From NCBI GenBank assembly GCA_902788445.1, contig CADAKE010000020.1, forward strand, positions 1 through 35,710: a stretch of 35,710 bases of DNA. The letters are read 5' to 3'. The notes beneath the pieces are model-generated. The model worked only from the letters and a program-made list of their open reading frames with translations, searched no databases and was not told where the DNA came from. The position numbers and the translations under genes were made by a program. Shown here in pieces: positions 1-7,526 of the stretch; positions within the stretch are counted from its first letter, which is position 1, and each line of letters opens with the position of its first letter. Origin of the DNA: an uncultured Eubacteriales bacterium (GTDB taxonomy: Bacteria > Bacillota > Clostridia > Christensenellales > Aristaeellaceae).

Positions 1-113
1 TCAGCCGAAACAAGCAATCTCGCCATCATGGCGAGTTGCGCCGATTGAGGCTGCGGATCGCACAGGCCCTCGCTCCGGCTAACAAGCATCATGCGATAGC
101 TGAATGGTAACAT
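1..113 (-). CDS. Possible small ORF running off the left edge
   Basis: On the minus strand an open frame begins with an ATG at 113-111 and stays open to base 1, about 37 codons. A second in-frame start (ATG ATG) lies near residue 8. I recognise no family. The ribosome-site region upstream is weak (GGCGGAC). A different overlapping frame starts at 165 and ends after 28 codons. Since it is cut by the window edge it cannot be assessed; it may be the start of a real gene or a chance frame in GC-rich DNA. Confidence 0.2.
   Translation of the reverse strand, partial: MLPFSYRMMLVSRSEGLCDPQPQSAQLAMMARLLVSA
19..35. repeat. Perfect 8-bp inverted repeat
   Basis: CTCGCCAT and ATGGCGAG face each other across a single base. 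No T tract follows on either strand, so it is not a normal intrinsic terminator. It could be a small operator or part of the edge ORF. Function is unknown. Confidence 0.4.
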
Positions 114-172
114 TGTCCGCCAAACCGGCTGGCCCTGGAACAAATTTAATACTTTCCTTTTTCATGATTCTT

Positions 173-181
173 TGCTATAAT
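173..181 (+). promoter_or_regulatory. Extended -10 promoter for iorAB
   Basis: TGCTATAAT is a perfect extended -10 (TG, one base, TATAAT). The -35 position holds only TTTCCT, a poor match, which fits an extended -10 promoter. The iorA start lies about 90 nt downstream. Confidence 0.55.
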
Positions 182-269
182 CAATATTTGAACCGGCGCA
201 GGCTTTGCCGGGCAGGATGAGAGGGAAAGAATCCCCGATCTACGAACAAGAATAAGCGAGGGAACCTTC

Positions 270-1985
270 ATGAAAAAACTGATGATCGGCAATGAAGCGG
301 TGGCCCGCGGCGCGTATGAAGCCGGCGTGCGGGTGGTATGCAGCTATCCCGGCACGCCCAGCACGGAGATCACCGAGTTCTGCGCGAAATATCCCGAAAT
401 GAACTGCCAGTGGGCCCCCAACGAAAAGGTGGCCGTGGAAACGAGCTTCGGCGCGTGCATGGTCGGGGCCCGCGCTCTGTCCTGCATGAAGCACGTGGGC
501 GTCAACGTGGCGGCGGACCCGCTGTTCACCGCGGCGTACACCGGCGTCAACGGCGGCCTGGTGATCGCGGCGGCGGACGACCCCTTCATGCATTCCAGCC
601 AGAACGAGCAGGATACCCGCATGATCGCCCGCAGCGCCCACATCCCCGTGCTGGAGCCCGCCGACAGCCAGGAATGCCTGGACTATACCAAGCTGGCTTA
701 TGAACTGTCCGAGCAGTACGACACCCCCGTGTTCCTGCGCCTGACCACAAGGCTGGCCCATTCCCGGTCGCCGGTGGAGGTGGGGGAGAGGATTGAACTG
801 CCCCTCAAGGATTACGAAAAGAATCCCATGAAATATGTGATGATGCCCGGCATGGCCCGGAAGCGTCACATTGTCGTGGAAGAACGGGAAAAGAAACTGG
901 CCAAGGACGCCAACGCCCTGCCCATCAACCGCGTGGAAATGCGGGATACCAAGCTCGGCGTGGTCTGCGGCGGCGTGGTGTACCAGTATGTGCGGGAAGC
1001 GCTGCCGGACGCCAGCGTGTTAAAGCTGGGGCTTACCTATCCGCTGCCTGAGGATATGATTCGTTCTTTCGCTTCCAAGGTGGAAAAACTGGTCGTGATT
1101 GAAGAACTGGAGCCTGTGTTCGAGCGGGATATCCGCAACATGGGCATCGAGGTTTCCGGGAAAGATAAGACCGGCTTGCAGGGCGAACTGTCCGCCGCGA
1201 AGATTCGCCAGCTCTTTGGCGATGGCGCGGAAGCGCCCGCCGAAGCAGCGCTGCCCGGACGGCCCCCGGTGCTGTGCCCCGGCTGCCCGCACCGCGCCAC
1301 GTTCTTCGCCATGAAGAAGCTGGGGCTGACGGTGTTTGGCGATATCGGCTGCTACACCCTCTGCGCCCTGCCGCCTATTAACCTGATGGATTCCACCCTC
1401 TGCATGGGCGCGTCCGTCGGCATGGCCCACGGCGCGGAAAAGGCCCGGGGCAAGGAGTTTTCCAAAAAGGCCGTGGCGGTGCTGGGCGACTCCACGTTCA
1501 TCCACAGCGGCATCACGCCGCTGATCGACGCGGTGTATGGCGGCGCGTCCACCACTACCGTGATCCTGGACAACCGCATCACCGGCATGACCGGCCACCA
1601 GCAGAACCCCGCTTCCGGCAAAAATATTTTAGGCGAACCCGCGCCGCAGCTGAACCTGGAAGCCCTGTGCGAATCCATCGGAGCCACCGTGCGCGTGTGC
1701 GACCCGCATGATTTGAAGCGGTTTACGCAAATACTAAAGGAAGAAACCGAAGCCGACCACGTGTCCGTCGTCATTGCGCGGCGGCCCTGCGCGCTGCTGG
1801 ACAAGCGGAGGAAGGAGCCCTCCCACATCGAGGGCTGCCGCAACTGCGGGGCGTGCATGAAGGTGGGCTGCCCGGCGCTCATCAAGACCGACAAGGGCGT
1901 GGTCATTGACCATACGCTGTGCGTGGGCTGCGGCCTGTGCAAGCAGGTGTGCCCCTTCGGCGCCATTCAAGGAGGCGAGGAATGA
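270..1985 (+). CDS. iorA: Indolepyruvate:ferredoxin oxidoreductase, alpha subunit
   Basis: IorA is the catalytic subunit of the enzyme that oxidatively decarboxylates aryl pyruvates (from Trp, Phe, Tyr transamination) to aryl-acetyl-CoA, reducing ferredoxin. The 571 residues are near the usual length. The N-terminal half is the pyrimidine-binding/transketolase-like part. The TPP domain is visible as GDIGCYTLC near residue 357 and GDSTF near 406, followed by LDNRITGMTGH. The C-terminus carries two ferredoxin-type clusters (CRNCGACMKVGC near 522 and CVGCGLCKQVCP near 550). Start chosen at the ATG preceded by GAGGG. The gene overlaps iorB by 4 nt, so the two subunits are translationally coupled. 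The reaction is cytoplasmic and typical of anaerobic amino-acid fermenters. Confidence 0.95.
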   Translation: MKKLMIGNEAVARGAYEAGVRVVCSYPGTPSTEITEFCAKYPEMNCQWAPNEKVAVETSFGACMVGARALSCMKHVGVNVAADPLFTAAYTGVNGGLVIAAADDPFMHSSQNEQDTRMIARSAHIPVLEPADSQECLDYTKLAYELSEQYDTPVFLRLTTRLAHSRSPVEVGERIELPLKDYEKNPMKYVMMPGMARKRHIVVEEREKKLAKDANALPINRVEMRDTKLGVVCGGVVYQYVREALPDASVLKLGLTYPLPEDMIRSFASKVEKLVVIEELEPVFERDIRNMGIEVSGKDKTGLQGELSAAKIRQLFGDGAEAPAEAALPGRPPVLCPGCPHRATFFAMKKLGLTVFGDIGCYTLCALPPINLMDSTLCMGASVGMAHGAEKARGKEFSKKAVAVLGDSTFIHSGITPLIDAVYGGASTTTVILDNRITGMTGHQQNPASGKNILGEPAPQLNLEALCESIGATVRVCDPHDLKRFTQILKEETEADHVSVVIARRPCALLDKRRKEPSHIEGCRNCGACMKVGCPALIKTDKGVVIDHTLCVGCGLCKQVCPFGAIQGGEE

Positions 1986-2542
1986 TGAACAACACCAATA
2001 TCATCATCGTGGGCGTGGGCGGCCAGGGCATCCTGCTCACCAGCAAAATCCTGGGCTACCTGGCGCTGGACATGGGCGAGAACGTGAAGGTCAGCGAAGT
2101 GCACGGCATGAGCCAGCGCGGCGGCAGCGTGATTACCTACGTGCGTATCGGAAGCGACGTGCATTCTCCCCTCATCGACCCCGGCGAAGCGGACTTCGTG
2201 CTGAGCTTTGAAAAGCTGGAAGCGCTGCGGGCGGAATACTTCCTGAAAAAAGACGGCGTGCTGATTTCCAACACCCAGGAGATTCTGCCCATGCCCGTCA
2301 TTATGGGCAACGCTCAGTATCCCAAGGCTGAGCCCAAGCAGGAAAAGACCGTGCTGCTGGACGCGCTGAAGCTGGCTGAGGAAGCCGGAAACGCGCGGGC
2401 GATCAACATCGTGCTGCTGGGCGTGCTCAGCCGCTTCATGGACTGGCCCCAGGACAAGTGGGAAGCCGCCATCGCCGCCTGTGTGCCCGCCAAAACCCTG
2501 GAAACCAATTTGAAGGCGTTCCGGGCGGGGCTGAAAAAATAA
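1982..2542 (+). CDS. iorB: Indolepyruvate:ferredoxin oxidoreductase, beta subunit
   Basis: IorB is the gamma-type domain partner of IorA and completes the 2-oxoacid:ferredoxin oxidoreductase complex. The 186-residue protein starts with the nucleotide-binding-like GVGGQGILLTSKILG and continues with SEVHGMSQRGGSV, both hallmarks of this family. AGGAGG at 1970-1975 lies 6 nt before the ATG at 1982 and 9 nt before a second in-frame ATG at 1985; either may serve. The first gives an ATGA overlap with the iorA stop. Just one base after its stop codon begins the first heptad palindrome, so that element may form the 3' end of the iorAB transcript. Confidence 0.93.
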   Translation: MMNNTNIIIVGVGGQGILLTSKILGYLALDMGENVKVSEVHGMSQRGGSVITYVRIGSDVHSPLIDPGEADFVLSFEKLEALRAEYFLKKDGVLISNTQEILPMPVIMGNAQYPKAEPKQEKTVLLDALKLAEEAGNARAINIVLLGVLSRFMDWPQDKWEAAIAACVPAKTLETNLKAFRAGLKK

Positions 2543-2543
2543 C

Positions 2544-2664
2544 AGTTAGGAGAGAGGAGATAGAAGATAGGAGATTTATATGGACAGACCGGAGGACAGG
2601 AGCCTGATTGTCGCTCTATCAAAACACGATTCATCTCCTATCTCCTATCTCATAACTCCTATCT
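2544..2664. repeat. Heptad palindrome A1 (AGATAGG type)
   Basis: Left arm 2544-2575 and right arm 2633-2664 are each 32 nt: four 7-nt units plus AGAT at the inner end. Units on the plus strand of the left arm are AGTTAGG, AGAGAGG, AGATAGA and AGATAGG. The right arm read on the minus strand has the same type. The arms face each other across a 57-nt loop and pair well near the loop. The element starts one base after the iorB stop. Confidence 0.8.
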
Positions 2665-2698
2665 GAAAAAAATCCCTCTTTCCTGTTTTGCCATAATA

Positions 2699-2707
2699 TG
2701 CTATAAT
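2699..2707 (+). promoter_or_regulatory. Extended -10 element upstream of alr
   Basis: TGCTATAAT is a perfect extended -10. It ends only 4 nt before the first possible alr ATG, which would leave almost no leader. Either translation starts at the downstream TTG (2724) on an almost leaderless message, or another promoter is used. The motif is clear; its use is inferred. Confidence 0.45.
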
Positions 2708-2711
2708 GTAA

Positions 2712-3845
2712 ATGGAGGCAGCTTTGCAGTATCGGGGAACTTACATCCGGGTGGATCTGCGGGCGATTGCTGCGAACGCGGAAACACTCAAGCGGGCGAC
2801 CGCGCCGCGCCAGCATATGCTGGCGGTGGTGAAGGCCAACGCTTACGGCCACGGCCTGGTGCCGGTGGCGAAAACCGCGCTGAACCATGGCGCGGACTGG
2901 CTGGGCGTGGCGATTCCCGAAGAGGGCGAAGCCCTGCGTCAGGCGGGCGTGGAAGCGCCGATCCTGGTGCTGGGCGCGGTGAACGAGCACGGGGCGGAGG
3001 CCAGCGTAAGAAACCGCCTGACTCAGACGGTGTTTGACCCGGAGCGCGTGCGGATGCTGGAAGAAGCGGCGGATAAGCTGGGAATGACCGTTGATGTGCA
3101 CCTCAAATGCGACACCGGCATGGGTCGCATCGGCGTGCGCACGGAACAGGAACTGCAAACCGTTCTGAAAGCCATTGAAGCGGTTCCCCATGTGCGTTTG
3201 ACGGGCGCGTTCACCCACTTCGCCGACGCGGATGGAAGCAGCGACGTTTACTCCCTCCGCCAGATGGAAGCCTTCCAGCGGATGGTGGACTTGCTGCCCA
3301 AGGGCATCCTCATCCACGCGGCGGCCAGCGCGGCGAGCCTTCGGTATCCCCAGGCGCGGTTCGGCATGGTGCGGCAGGGCATTTCCCTGTACGGCTGCGC
3401 GCCGGTCAGGGAAGCGCCGGAACTGATTCCCGCCCTCTCCTGGCATACGGAAATCGCCTATGTGAAAACCCTGCCCGCTGGGGCCTGCGTCAGCTATGGC
3501 TGCACCTATCAGACGCGGCGGGAAACAAAGGTGGCGACCCTGCCTGTGGGCTACGGCGACGGGTACCACCGCGCCCTGTCCGGCAAAGCCTTTGTGCTGA
3601 TCGGCGGGAAGCGCTGCCCGGTCATCGGCCGGGTGTGCATGGATCAGATCATGGCCGATGTGACGGACGTGCCGGAAGAAAACCTGTACCTCGGCGCTCC
3701 TGCTGTGCTGCTGGGGCGGCAGGGCAACGAGGAAATCACCGCCGACGAATTGGCCTCCTGGGCCGGCACGATCAGCTATGAAATGCTGCTGGCGGTGACG
3801 GCGAGGGTGCCCATCGTATATCAAGATGAACCAAGCCAACTGTAG
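2712..3845 (+). CDS. alr: Alanine racemase
   Basis: PLP-dependent interconversion of L- and D-alanine for peptidoglycan. The PLP lysine is in AVVKANAYGHG near residue 41, and the C-terminal-domain catalytic tyrosine is in SYGCTYQTRRE. GYGDGYHR, RVCMDQIM and the closing ARVPIVY are further family signatures. At 377 residues the length is normal. The start is uncertain: ATG 2712 has no ribosome site, while GGAGG at 2714-2718 sits 5 nt before an in-frame TTG at 2724, giving a protein 4 residues shorter. The last residues QDEPSQL extend past the usual end, and the TAG stop lies within the first bases of a palindromic repeat, so the insertion seems to have set the C-terminus. Confidence 0.95.
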   Translation: MEAALQYRGTYIRVDLRAIAANAETLKRATAPRQHMLAVVKANAYGHGLVPVAKTALNHGADWLGVAIPEEGEALRQAGVEAPILVLGAVNEHGAEASVRNRLTQTVFDPERVRMLEEAADKLGMTVDVHLKCDTGMGRIGVRTEQELQTVLKAIEAVPHVRLTGAFTHFADADGSSDVYSLRQMEAFQRMVDLLPKGILIHAAASAASLRYPQARFGMVRQGISLYGCAPVREAPELIPALSWHTEIAYVKTLPAGACVSYGCTYQTRRETKVATLPVGYGDGYHRALSGKAFVLIGGKRCPVIGRVCMDQIMADVTDVPEENLYLGAPAVLLGRQGNEEITADELASWAGTISYEMLLAVTARVPIVYQDEPSQL

Positions 3846-3927
3846 GGGCGGATATTATCCGCCCGCCTATCGTTCATTATTTCCTTATAAATAATGTGTT
3901 CACGGGCGGATGATATCCGCCCCTACA
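3841..3927. repeat. Palindromic repeat of GTAGGGGCGG type
   Basis: The 25-nt ends (3841-3865 and 3903-3927) are inverted copies with one mismatch. Each end is also a palindrome by itself: GGGCGGATA, one base, TATCCGCCC. The element can therefore fold as one long hairpin or two small ones. Its left end contains the alr stop codon, and its right end is followed at once by the AGAGGG ribosome site of the next gene. Confidence 0.8.
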
Positions 3928-3940
3928 AAGAGGGTTTTCC

Positions 3941-4756
3941 ATGCAGAATCCATCCAAAAACGCCAAGAACAAAAATCCGCTGGTCTTTAAGCCGTATTTG
4001 AAGGGCAGCCTGCTGGACGGCGCGGCGGTGAAGCGGGGCCTGCGCCTGATGGCGTATTACCTCATGTTTGTGTTCATTTATCTGATCGTGGGCAGCGCTT
4101 TGCAGTTTGGCAACTTCGCGGTGCGCACGGCGATGAACCTGCTGATCGTGGTGATTTGCGCCATGATCGTGTACATGGATGGTTCGCGGTTAGGCGAAAG
4201 CGAAGTGGCCTTCGGCGAAATCGCCCTGGCCCGGCAGGAAGCGGGCAAGCCCGTGGACGCCAAGGACAGGGAGCGCTGCTTCCATCCGGGCAAAGGCTGG
4301 ATGATCGCCTTGATCGCCGCCATTCCCGTGGTGCTGATTACGCTTCCCCACGCCCTGACCGCGACAAAGCAGGTGTACACCCTGCAATCCCTGCCCCGCT
4401 GGGTGGCGGGTTATGAAAGCCAGGAGGAACTCGTCGCGCCGCTGTCCTTTTACAACCGGGATCTTTCCATGGGCGTGCTGGACATTCTGCGGCTGGTCTC
4501 CCGCATCCTGATTTTCCCCTTCGCCAACATCGCCACGGCGGACAGGCCCGACCTGCTGCTTTGGATGGACAGGCTGAGCCCGGTGCTCGCGCCGCTCCCG
4601 CTGATCGGCTTCCCGATCGGGTATCTGAGCGGGCCGCGCAGCCGCGCGCTGATTCACGGCGGCATCTCCAGCAGCAACAAGCGCGCCCAGCGGAAAAAGA
4701 AGAAGGCCATTAAAGCCCGCCAGGCGCGGACGCAGAAGAAGAACGAGATCATCTGA
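3941..4756 (+). CDS. Unknown polytopic membrane protein with basic tail
   Basis: I do not recognise a family for this 271-residue protein. About four to five hydrophobic segments are visible: two near residues 33-75 (LMAYYLMFVFIYLIVG and MNLLIVVICAMIVYM), one near 125-145 (MIALIAAIPVVLITL), one around 180-200, and one near 215-230. The last 35 residues are very basic (KRAQRKKKKAIKARQARTQK) and probably face the cytoplasm. Start at ATG 3941 after AGAGGG. It is 3 nt upstream of rsmD, so alr, this gene, rsmD and coaD may share a transcript. No enzyme motif is evident. Confidence 0.8.
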   Translation: MQNPSKNAKNKNPLVFKPYLKGSLLDGAAVKRGLRLMAYYLMFVFIYLIVGSALQFGNFAVRTAMNLLIVVICAMIVYMDGSRLGESEVAFGEIALARQEAGKPVDAKDRERCFHPGKGWMIALIAAIPVVLITLPHALTATKQVYTLQSLPRWVAGYESQEELVAPLSFYNRDLSMGVLDILRLVSRILIFPFANIATADRPDLLLWMDRLSPVLAPLPLIGFPIGYLSGPRSRALIHGGISSSNKRAQRKKKKAIKARQARTQKKNEII

Positions 4757-4759
4757 GCT

Positions 4760-5329
4760 ATGCGGATCATTGCCGGAGAAATGCGCTCCCGGAAGCTGAA
4801 AGCCCCCGAGGGCATGGACACCCGCCCCACCGCCGACCGGGTGAAGGAAGCGCTGTTTTCCATTCTGGGCAGCCGGGTATACGGCGCGCGGGTGCTGGAC
4901 CTGTACGGCGGCAGCGGCGCGCTGGCGCTGGAGGCAATCAGCCGGGGCGCGGAAAGCGCCGTCGTCTGCGACCTGAGCGCCAAAGCCTGCGCGGTGATTC
5001 AGGAGAACATCGACACCCTGAACTGCGGCGAAAGCGTCAAACTGCTTCGCATGAAGGACACCGCCGCCATCAGCGCCCTCCAAAAGAAGCGCGACGCCTT
5101 CGACCTGATTTTCCTTGACCCGCCCTACCGCATGTCCACCGTGCCCATCTGCCAGGCGCTTGTGGACAATGGTTTGCTGAAACCGGACGGGATGATTATC
5201 ATCGAGCATGGCCGGGAAACGCCGCCGGACATTCTGCCGCCGCTTACGCGGACGGATCATCGGGAATACGGCGCGGCGGGTCTGGGCTTTTACCAGCTGA
5301 CACACGGGGAGGGCGGCGATGAACGGTAA
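4760..5329 (+). CDS. rsmD: 16S rRNA (guanine966-N2)-methyltransferase
   Basis: RsmD methylates G966 of 16S rRNA using S-adenosylmethionine. The 189-residue protein opens with MRIIAGEMRSRKL, has the family TRPTADRVKEALFSIL, the SAM-binding VLDLYGGSGALALEA near residue 45-60, and the catalytic DPPY motif (IFLDPPYRMS) near 119. The start lies 3 nt after the upstream stop. The end overlaps coaD by 11 nt. The rsmD-coaD pairing is common in Bacillota, which supports both calls. Confidence 0.94.
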   Translation: MRIIAGEMRSRKLKAPEGMDTRPTADRVKEALFSILGSRVYGARVLDLYGGSGALALEAISRGAESAVVCDLSAKACAVIQENIDTLNCGESVKLLRMKDTAAISALQKKRDAFDLIFLDPPYRMSTVPICQALVDNGLLKPDGMIIIEHGRETPPDILPPLTRTDHREYGAAGLGFYQLTHGEGGDER

Positions 5330-5819
5330 ATTCGGAAAACACTGCTGCCTCTATCCCGGCAGCTTTGACCCCGTGACGCTGGGCCATATGGACGTGATCC
5401 GGCGGGCGGCGGCCATCTTTGATACCGTGGTTGTGGGCGTGCTGCACAACCCGGACAAGCAGGGGCTTTTCCCTGTGGAGCGGCGCGTGGAAATGCTGAA
5501 ACGCGCCTGCGAAGGAATCCCCAACGTGGAAATCATTGCCTGGCCCGGCCTGCTGGCCCATCTGACGCGGGAAACGGGCATCCGCGTGGTGGTGCGCGGG
5601 GTGCGGAACGCCGCCGACCTGGACAGCGAAAGCATGATGGCCCACATCAACGGCCAGCTGGACCCGGGCCTGGAAACGCTGTTCCTGCCCGCTTCCCCGC
5701 ATCACGCTGATATCAGCGCCAGCATGGTGCGGCAGCTTGCCCAGTTTGGCGCGGATATTTCAAACTATGTTCCCTCTCAGGTTTTGCCGGATATTCTGGC
5801 AGCCTTTGCAAAACCGTGA
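5319..5819 (+). CDS. coaD: Phosphopantetheine adenylyltransferase
   Basis: CoaD transfers AMP from ATP to 4'-phosphopantetheine, the penultimate step of coenzyme A synthesis. The 166-residue length is typical. PGSFDPVTLGHMDVI near residues 13-27 contains the nucleotidyltransferase T/H-x-G-H motif, RGVRNAADLDSE is the conserved middle, and ISASMVR stands for the usual ISSTxVR. The ATG is inside the end of rsmD (11-nt overlap), with GGAGGGCGG just upstream. Nothing suggests special regulation. Confidence 0.95.
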   Translation: MNGKFGKHCCLYPGSFDPVTLGHMDVIRRAAAIFDTVVVGVLHNPDKQGLFPVERRVEMLKRACEGIPNVEIIAWPGLLAHLTRETGIRVVVRGVRNAADLDSESMMAHINGQLDPGLETLFLPASPHHADISASMVRQLAQFGADISNYVPSQVLPDILAAFAKP

Positions 5820-5844
5820 CCCATATTTAAAGGAGGATGTCATC

Positions 5845-6471
5845 ATGTCTACCAATCGCCTCATGACCTTTGAACTGTTGGATCGTATGGAACAGATTCT
5901 GTCAGAAGCCTGGGCCGTCCCGCTGACCAAGAAAATCATGCTGGAAAAAGAGGAATTCTCCAGCCTGATGCGCCGCCTGGAGGAAAGCATCCCCGTGGAC
6001 GTGCAGAACGCCAAGACCATCATCGACCAGGAAGAAGCCATCATTTCCGAAAGCAACCGCATCGCCGAGGAAACCACCACCAAGGCCACGCGGGAAGCCA
6101 ACACCGCCCTGGAGCAGGCCAAGAGCGACGCCAACGCCATGGTGAACGACGCCCAGGCCCGCGCCGCCGAGACCCTGCGGTCCTCCACCGACCAGGCCAA
6201 CGCCATGGTCGCCGACGCCCAGACCCGCGCCAACGCCCTGGTGGCTGACGCCCAGGCCCGCGCCCAGCAGTTGGTGGCGGACAGCGAAATCGTCGCCCGC
6301 GCCCAGGCCGAGGCCCAGGAAATGCTGGAAAGCGCCCACCGCGAATGCGAAGCCTACACCGCTCGCGTGCACGACGCCATCAACCAGCTCATGGAGCAGC
6401 TGGACATGAGCGTGAACCAGCAGGCCGAGGCTGTCCGCGCCCTGCGGCAGCAGTACGCCAGCCAGCAATAA
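5845..6471 (+). CDS. Coiled-coil protein with 11-residue repeats
   Basis: A 208-residue soluble protein, almost wholly helical by composition. The first 60 residues are a mixed N-terminal region. From about residue 95 to 150 an 11-residue unit repeats, of the type ANAMVADAQAR (variants ANAMVNDAQAR, ANALVADAQAR), a hendecad pattern like that of V-ATPase H/E subunits, the F0 b stalk or DivIVA-like proteins. Similar proteins near coaD in Clostridia are often called ATPase subunit H-like or DivIVA-like from memory; that name is not a proven function. AGGAGG at 5831-5836 lies 8 nt before the ATG. No membrane segment is seen. A division or scaffold role is speculative. Confidence 0.8.
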   Translation: MSTNRLMTFELLDRMEQILSEAWAVPLTKKIMLEKEEFSSLMRRLEESIPVDVQNAKTIIDQEEAIISESNRIAEETTTKATREANTALEQAKSDANAMVNDAQARAAETLRSSTDQANAMVADAQTRANALVADAQARAQQLVADSEIVARAQAEAQEMLESAHRECEAYTARVHDAINQLMEQLDMSVNQQAEAVRALRQQYASQQ

Positions 6472-6474
6472 GTC

Positions 6475-6581
6475 AGTTAGAAGTTATAAGTTAGGAGATA
6501 GGAGCTCTATCGTGCTTTTATCGTACACCCTGACGCGTGAACAGCTTCAATCTCCTCTCTCCTATCTTGTCTCTCCTATCT
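6475..6581. repeat. Heptad palindrome A2 (AGATAGG type)
   Basis: Left arm 6475-6506 (units AGTTAGA, AGTTATA, AGTTAGG, AGATAGG, then AGCT) and right arm 6550-6581 (minus-strand units AGATAGG, AGAGACA, AGATAGG, AGAGAGG, then AGAT) are both exactly 32 nt, with a 43-nt loop. Register and arm length are kept although individual units differ. It starts 3 nt after the stop of the coiled-coil gene. Confidence 0.75.
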
Positions 6582-6621
6582 GAAAACAGCCGCCGATCAA
6601 ATAAAAACTTTGCAAAATCCC

Positions 6622-6650
6622 TTGACATCCGAGGGCCTTCTGGATATACT
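6622..6650 (+). promoter_or_regulatory. Sigma-A promoter for rpmH-rnpA-yidD-yidC-jag
   Basis: TTGACA (6622-6627), a 17-nt spacer and TATACT (6645-6650). A second -10-like TATAAT follows at 6650-6655 with a 22-nt spacer. The rpmH start lies about 80 nt further on. Confidence 0.85.
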
Positions 6651-6737
6651 ATAATGGCTGTTTTGTGGTGGTTTGGATCACAATGCGCAGAATAATGCCA
6701 TCCGGCATTTCGGATTTTAGAAGGAGTTGTTGTTCTC

Positions 6738-6897
6738 ATGAAACGTACCTATCAGCCCAAGAAACGCCAGCGCAACAAGGTGCATGGTTTCCGTGCCCGC
6801 ATGAGCACCAAGAACGGCCGCAAGGTGCTGGCCCCCGCGCTTGCCAAAGAGCATGGAATCGCGGGGCGGGTTTGCTTTTGCGCGCGCGTCCGCGTAA
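6738..6897 (+). CDS. rpmH: Ribosomal protein L34, abnormal C-terminus
   Basis: The first 34 residues are an unmistakable L34 ([20 protein letters not shown], then [11 protein letters not shown]), a small basic protein of the large ribosomal subunit, usually 44 residues. The expected basic ending (of the ARRAKGRKRL type) and stop codon are missing. In frame, the reading continues with [16 protein letters not shown] and finds no stop until 7526, the stop of yidD. The nearest stop in the +1 frame is TAA 6895-6897, after ..ARASA, so I place the end there provisionally. A hairpin lies across this region. A frameshift, a small rearrangement or an assembly error are all possible. AAGGAG upstream supports the start. 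Confidence 0.75.
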
Positions 6898-6913
6898 CGG
6901 GGCAAAAGCAAAC
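6870..6913. other. 12-bp hairpin between rpmH and rnpA
   Basis: GTTTGCTTTTGC (6870-6881) is the exact reverse complement of GCAAAAGCAAAC (6902-6913), with a 20-nt GC-rich loop. No U tract follows, so it is not a classic terminator. It falls exactly where the L34 frame loses its normal end, and may be an RNA processing or attenuation structure ahead of rnpA. Confidence 0.65.
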
Positions 6914-6942
6914 GGGACGATCAACAACGCAGTTGGGAGCTT

Positions 6943-7281
6943 ATGGAGAAGCAGTATCGCCTGAGGAAGAACGGGCAGTTTCGCTATGTCTACAAAAAGG
7001 GCAAGGGCGGGGCGTGCCGGGAAATGTCGGTGGGCTTTGTGAAGGGGCCGAAGCTGATGGTGGGGTTTTCGGTGAGCAAGAAAATCGGCAACGCCGTTAC
7101 CCGCAACAAGGTCAGGCGCCGGCTGCGCGAAGCGTTCCGGGCGGAACTGCCCTCCCTTCGCCGGGGACTGTACGTGGTCACAGCGCGGGAGGCCGCCGCG
7201 GAAGCGGACTTTGCCCGTCTGCGGCAGTCGCTGCGGTATCTGCTGCGCAGGCAGGCCCTGTATCGGGACGACGCGAAATGA
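6943..7281 (+). CDS. rnpA: Ribonuclease P protein component
   Basis: RnpA is the protein cofactor that helps the RNase P RNA cleave tRNA 5' leaders. The 112-residue protein shows the family core: [10 protein letters not shown] near residue 15, [25 protein letters not shown] around 47-70 (containing the conserved RNR-type segment), then a basic end. GGGAG at 6935-6939 precedes the ATG. It overlaps yidD by 4 nt (ATGA). Order rpmH-rnpA-yidD-yidC-jag is the standard one. Confidence 0.95.
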   Translation: MEKQYRLRKNGQFRYVYKKGKGGACREMSVGFVKGPKLMVGFSVSKKIGNAVTRNKVRRRLREAFRAELPSLRRGLYVVTAREAAAEADFARLRQSLRYLLRRQALYRDDAK

Positions 7282-7526
7282 AACGTATCCTGCTTTCCGT
7301 GATCCGCTTTTACCGGAGAAAGGTCAGCCCCGGGCTGCCGTATGCCTGCCGATTTACGCCCACATGCTCGGAATATGCCGAGGAAGCGATCCGGCGTTTT
7401 GGCGCGGCGCGGGGGAGCCAGCTGGCCGCGCGGCGTCTGCTTCGGTGCCATCCTTTCGCCAGAGGCGGATATGACCCCGTGCCCGAGGCCCCCAGCGCTA
7501 TCATTAGGAGGGACGAAAATCCTTGA
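7278..7526 (+). CDS. yidD: Membrane protein insertion efficiency factor
   Basis: YidD is a small peripheral membrane protein that assists YidC-dependent insertion. All key features are present in 82 residues: [29 protein letters not shown] with its conserved cysteines, and [16 protein letters not shown]. The start overlaps the rnpA stop and the TGA stop overlaps the yidC TTG start. Its frame is the same as that of rpmH 540 nt upstream, without an intervening stop, which I take as a by-product of the damaged rpmH end. Confidence 0.93.
   Translation: MKRILLSVIRFYRRKVSPGLPYACRFTPTCSEYAEEAIRRFGAARGSQLAARRLLRCHPFARGGYDPVPEAPSAIIRRDENP

Noticed and set aside
2544-2664. CRISPR-like array
   Set aside because: Units are 7 nt and contiguous, without spacers, and arranged as inverted arms; no cas gene is present.
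6472-6737. Replication origin upstream of rpmH
   Set aside because: No cluster of DnaA boxes (TTATCCACA) and no dnaA gene; the region holds heptad palindrome A2 and a promoter.
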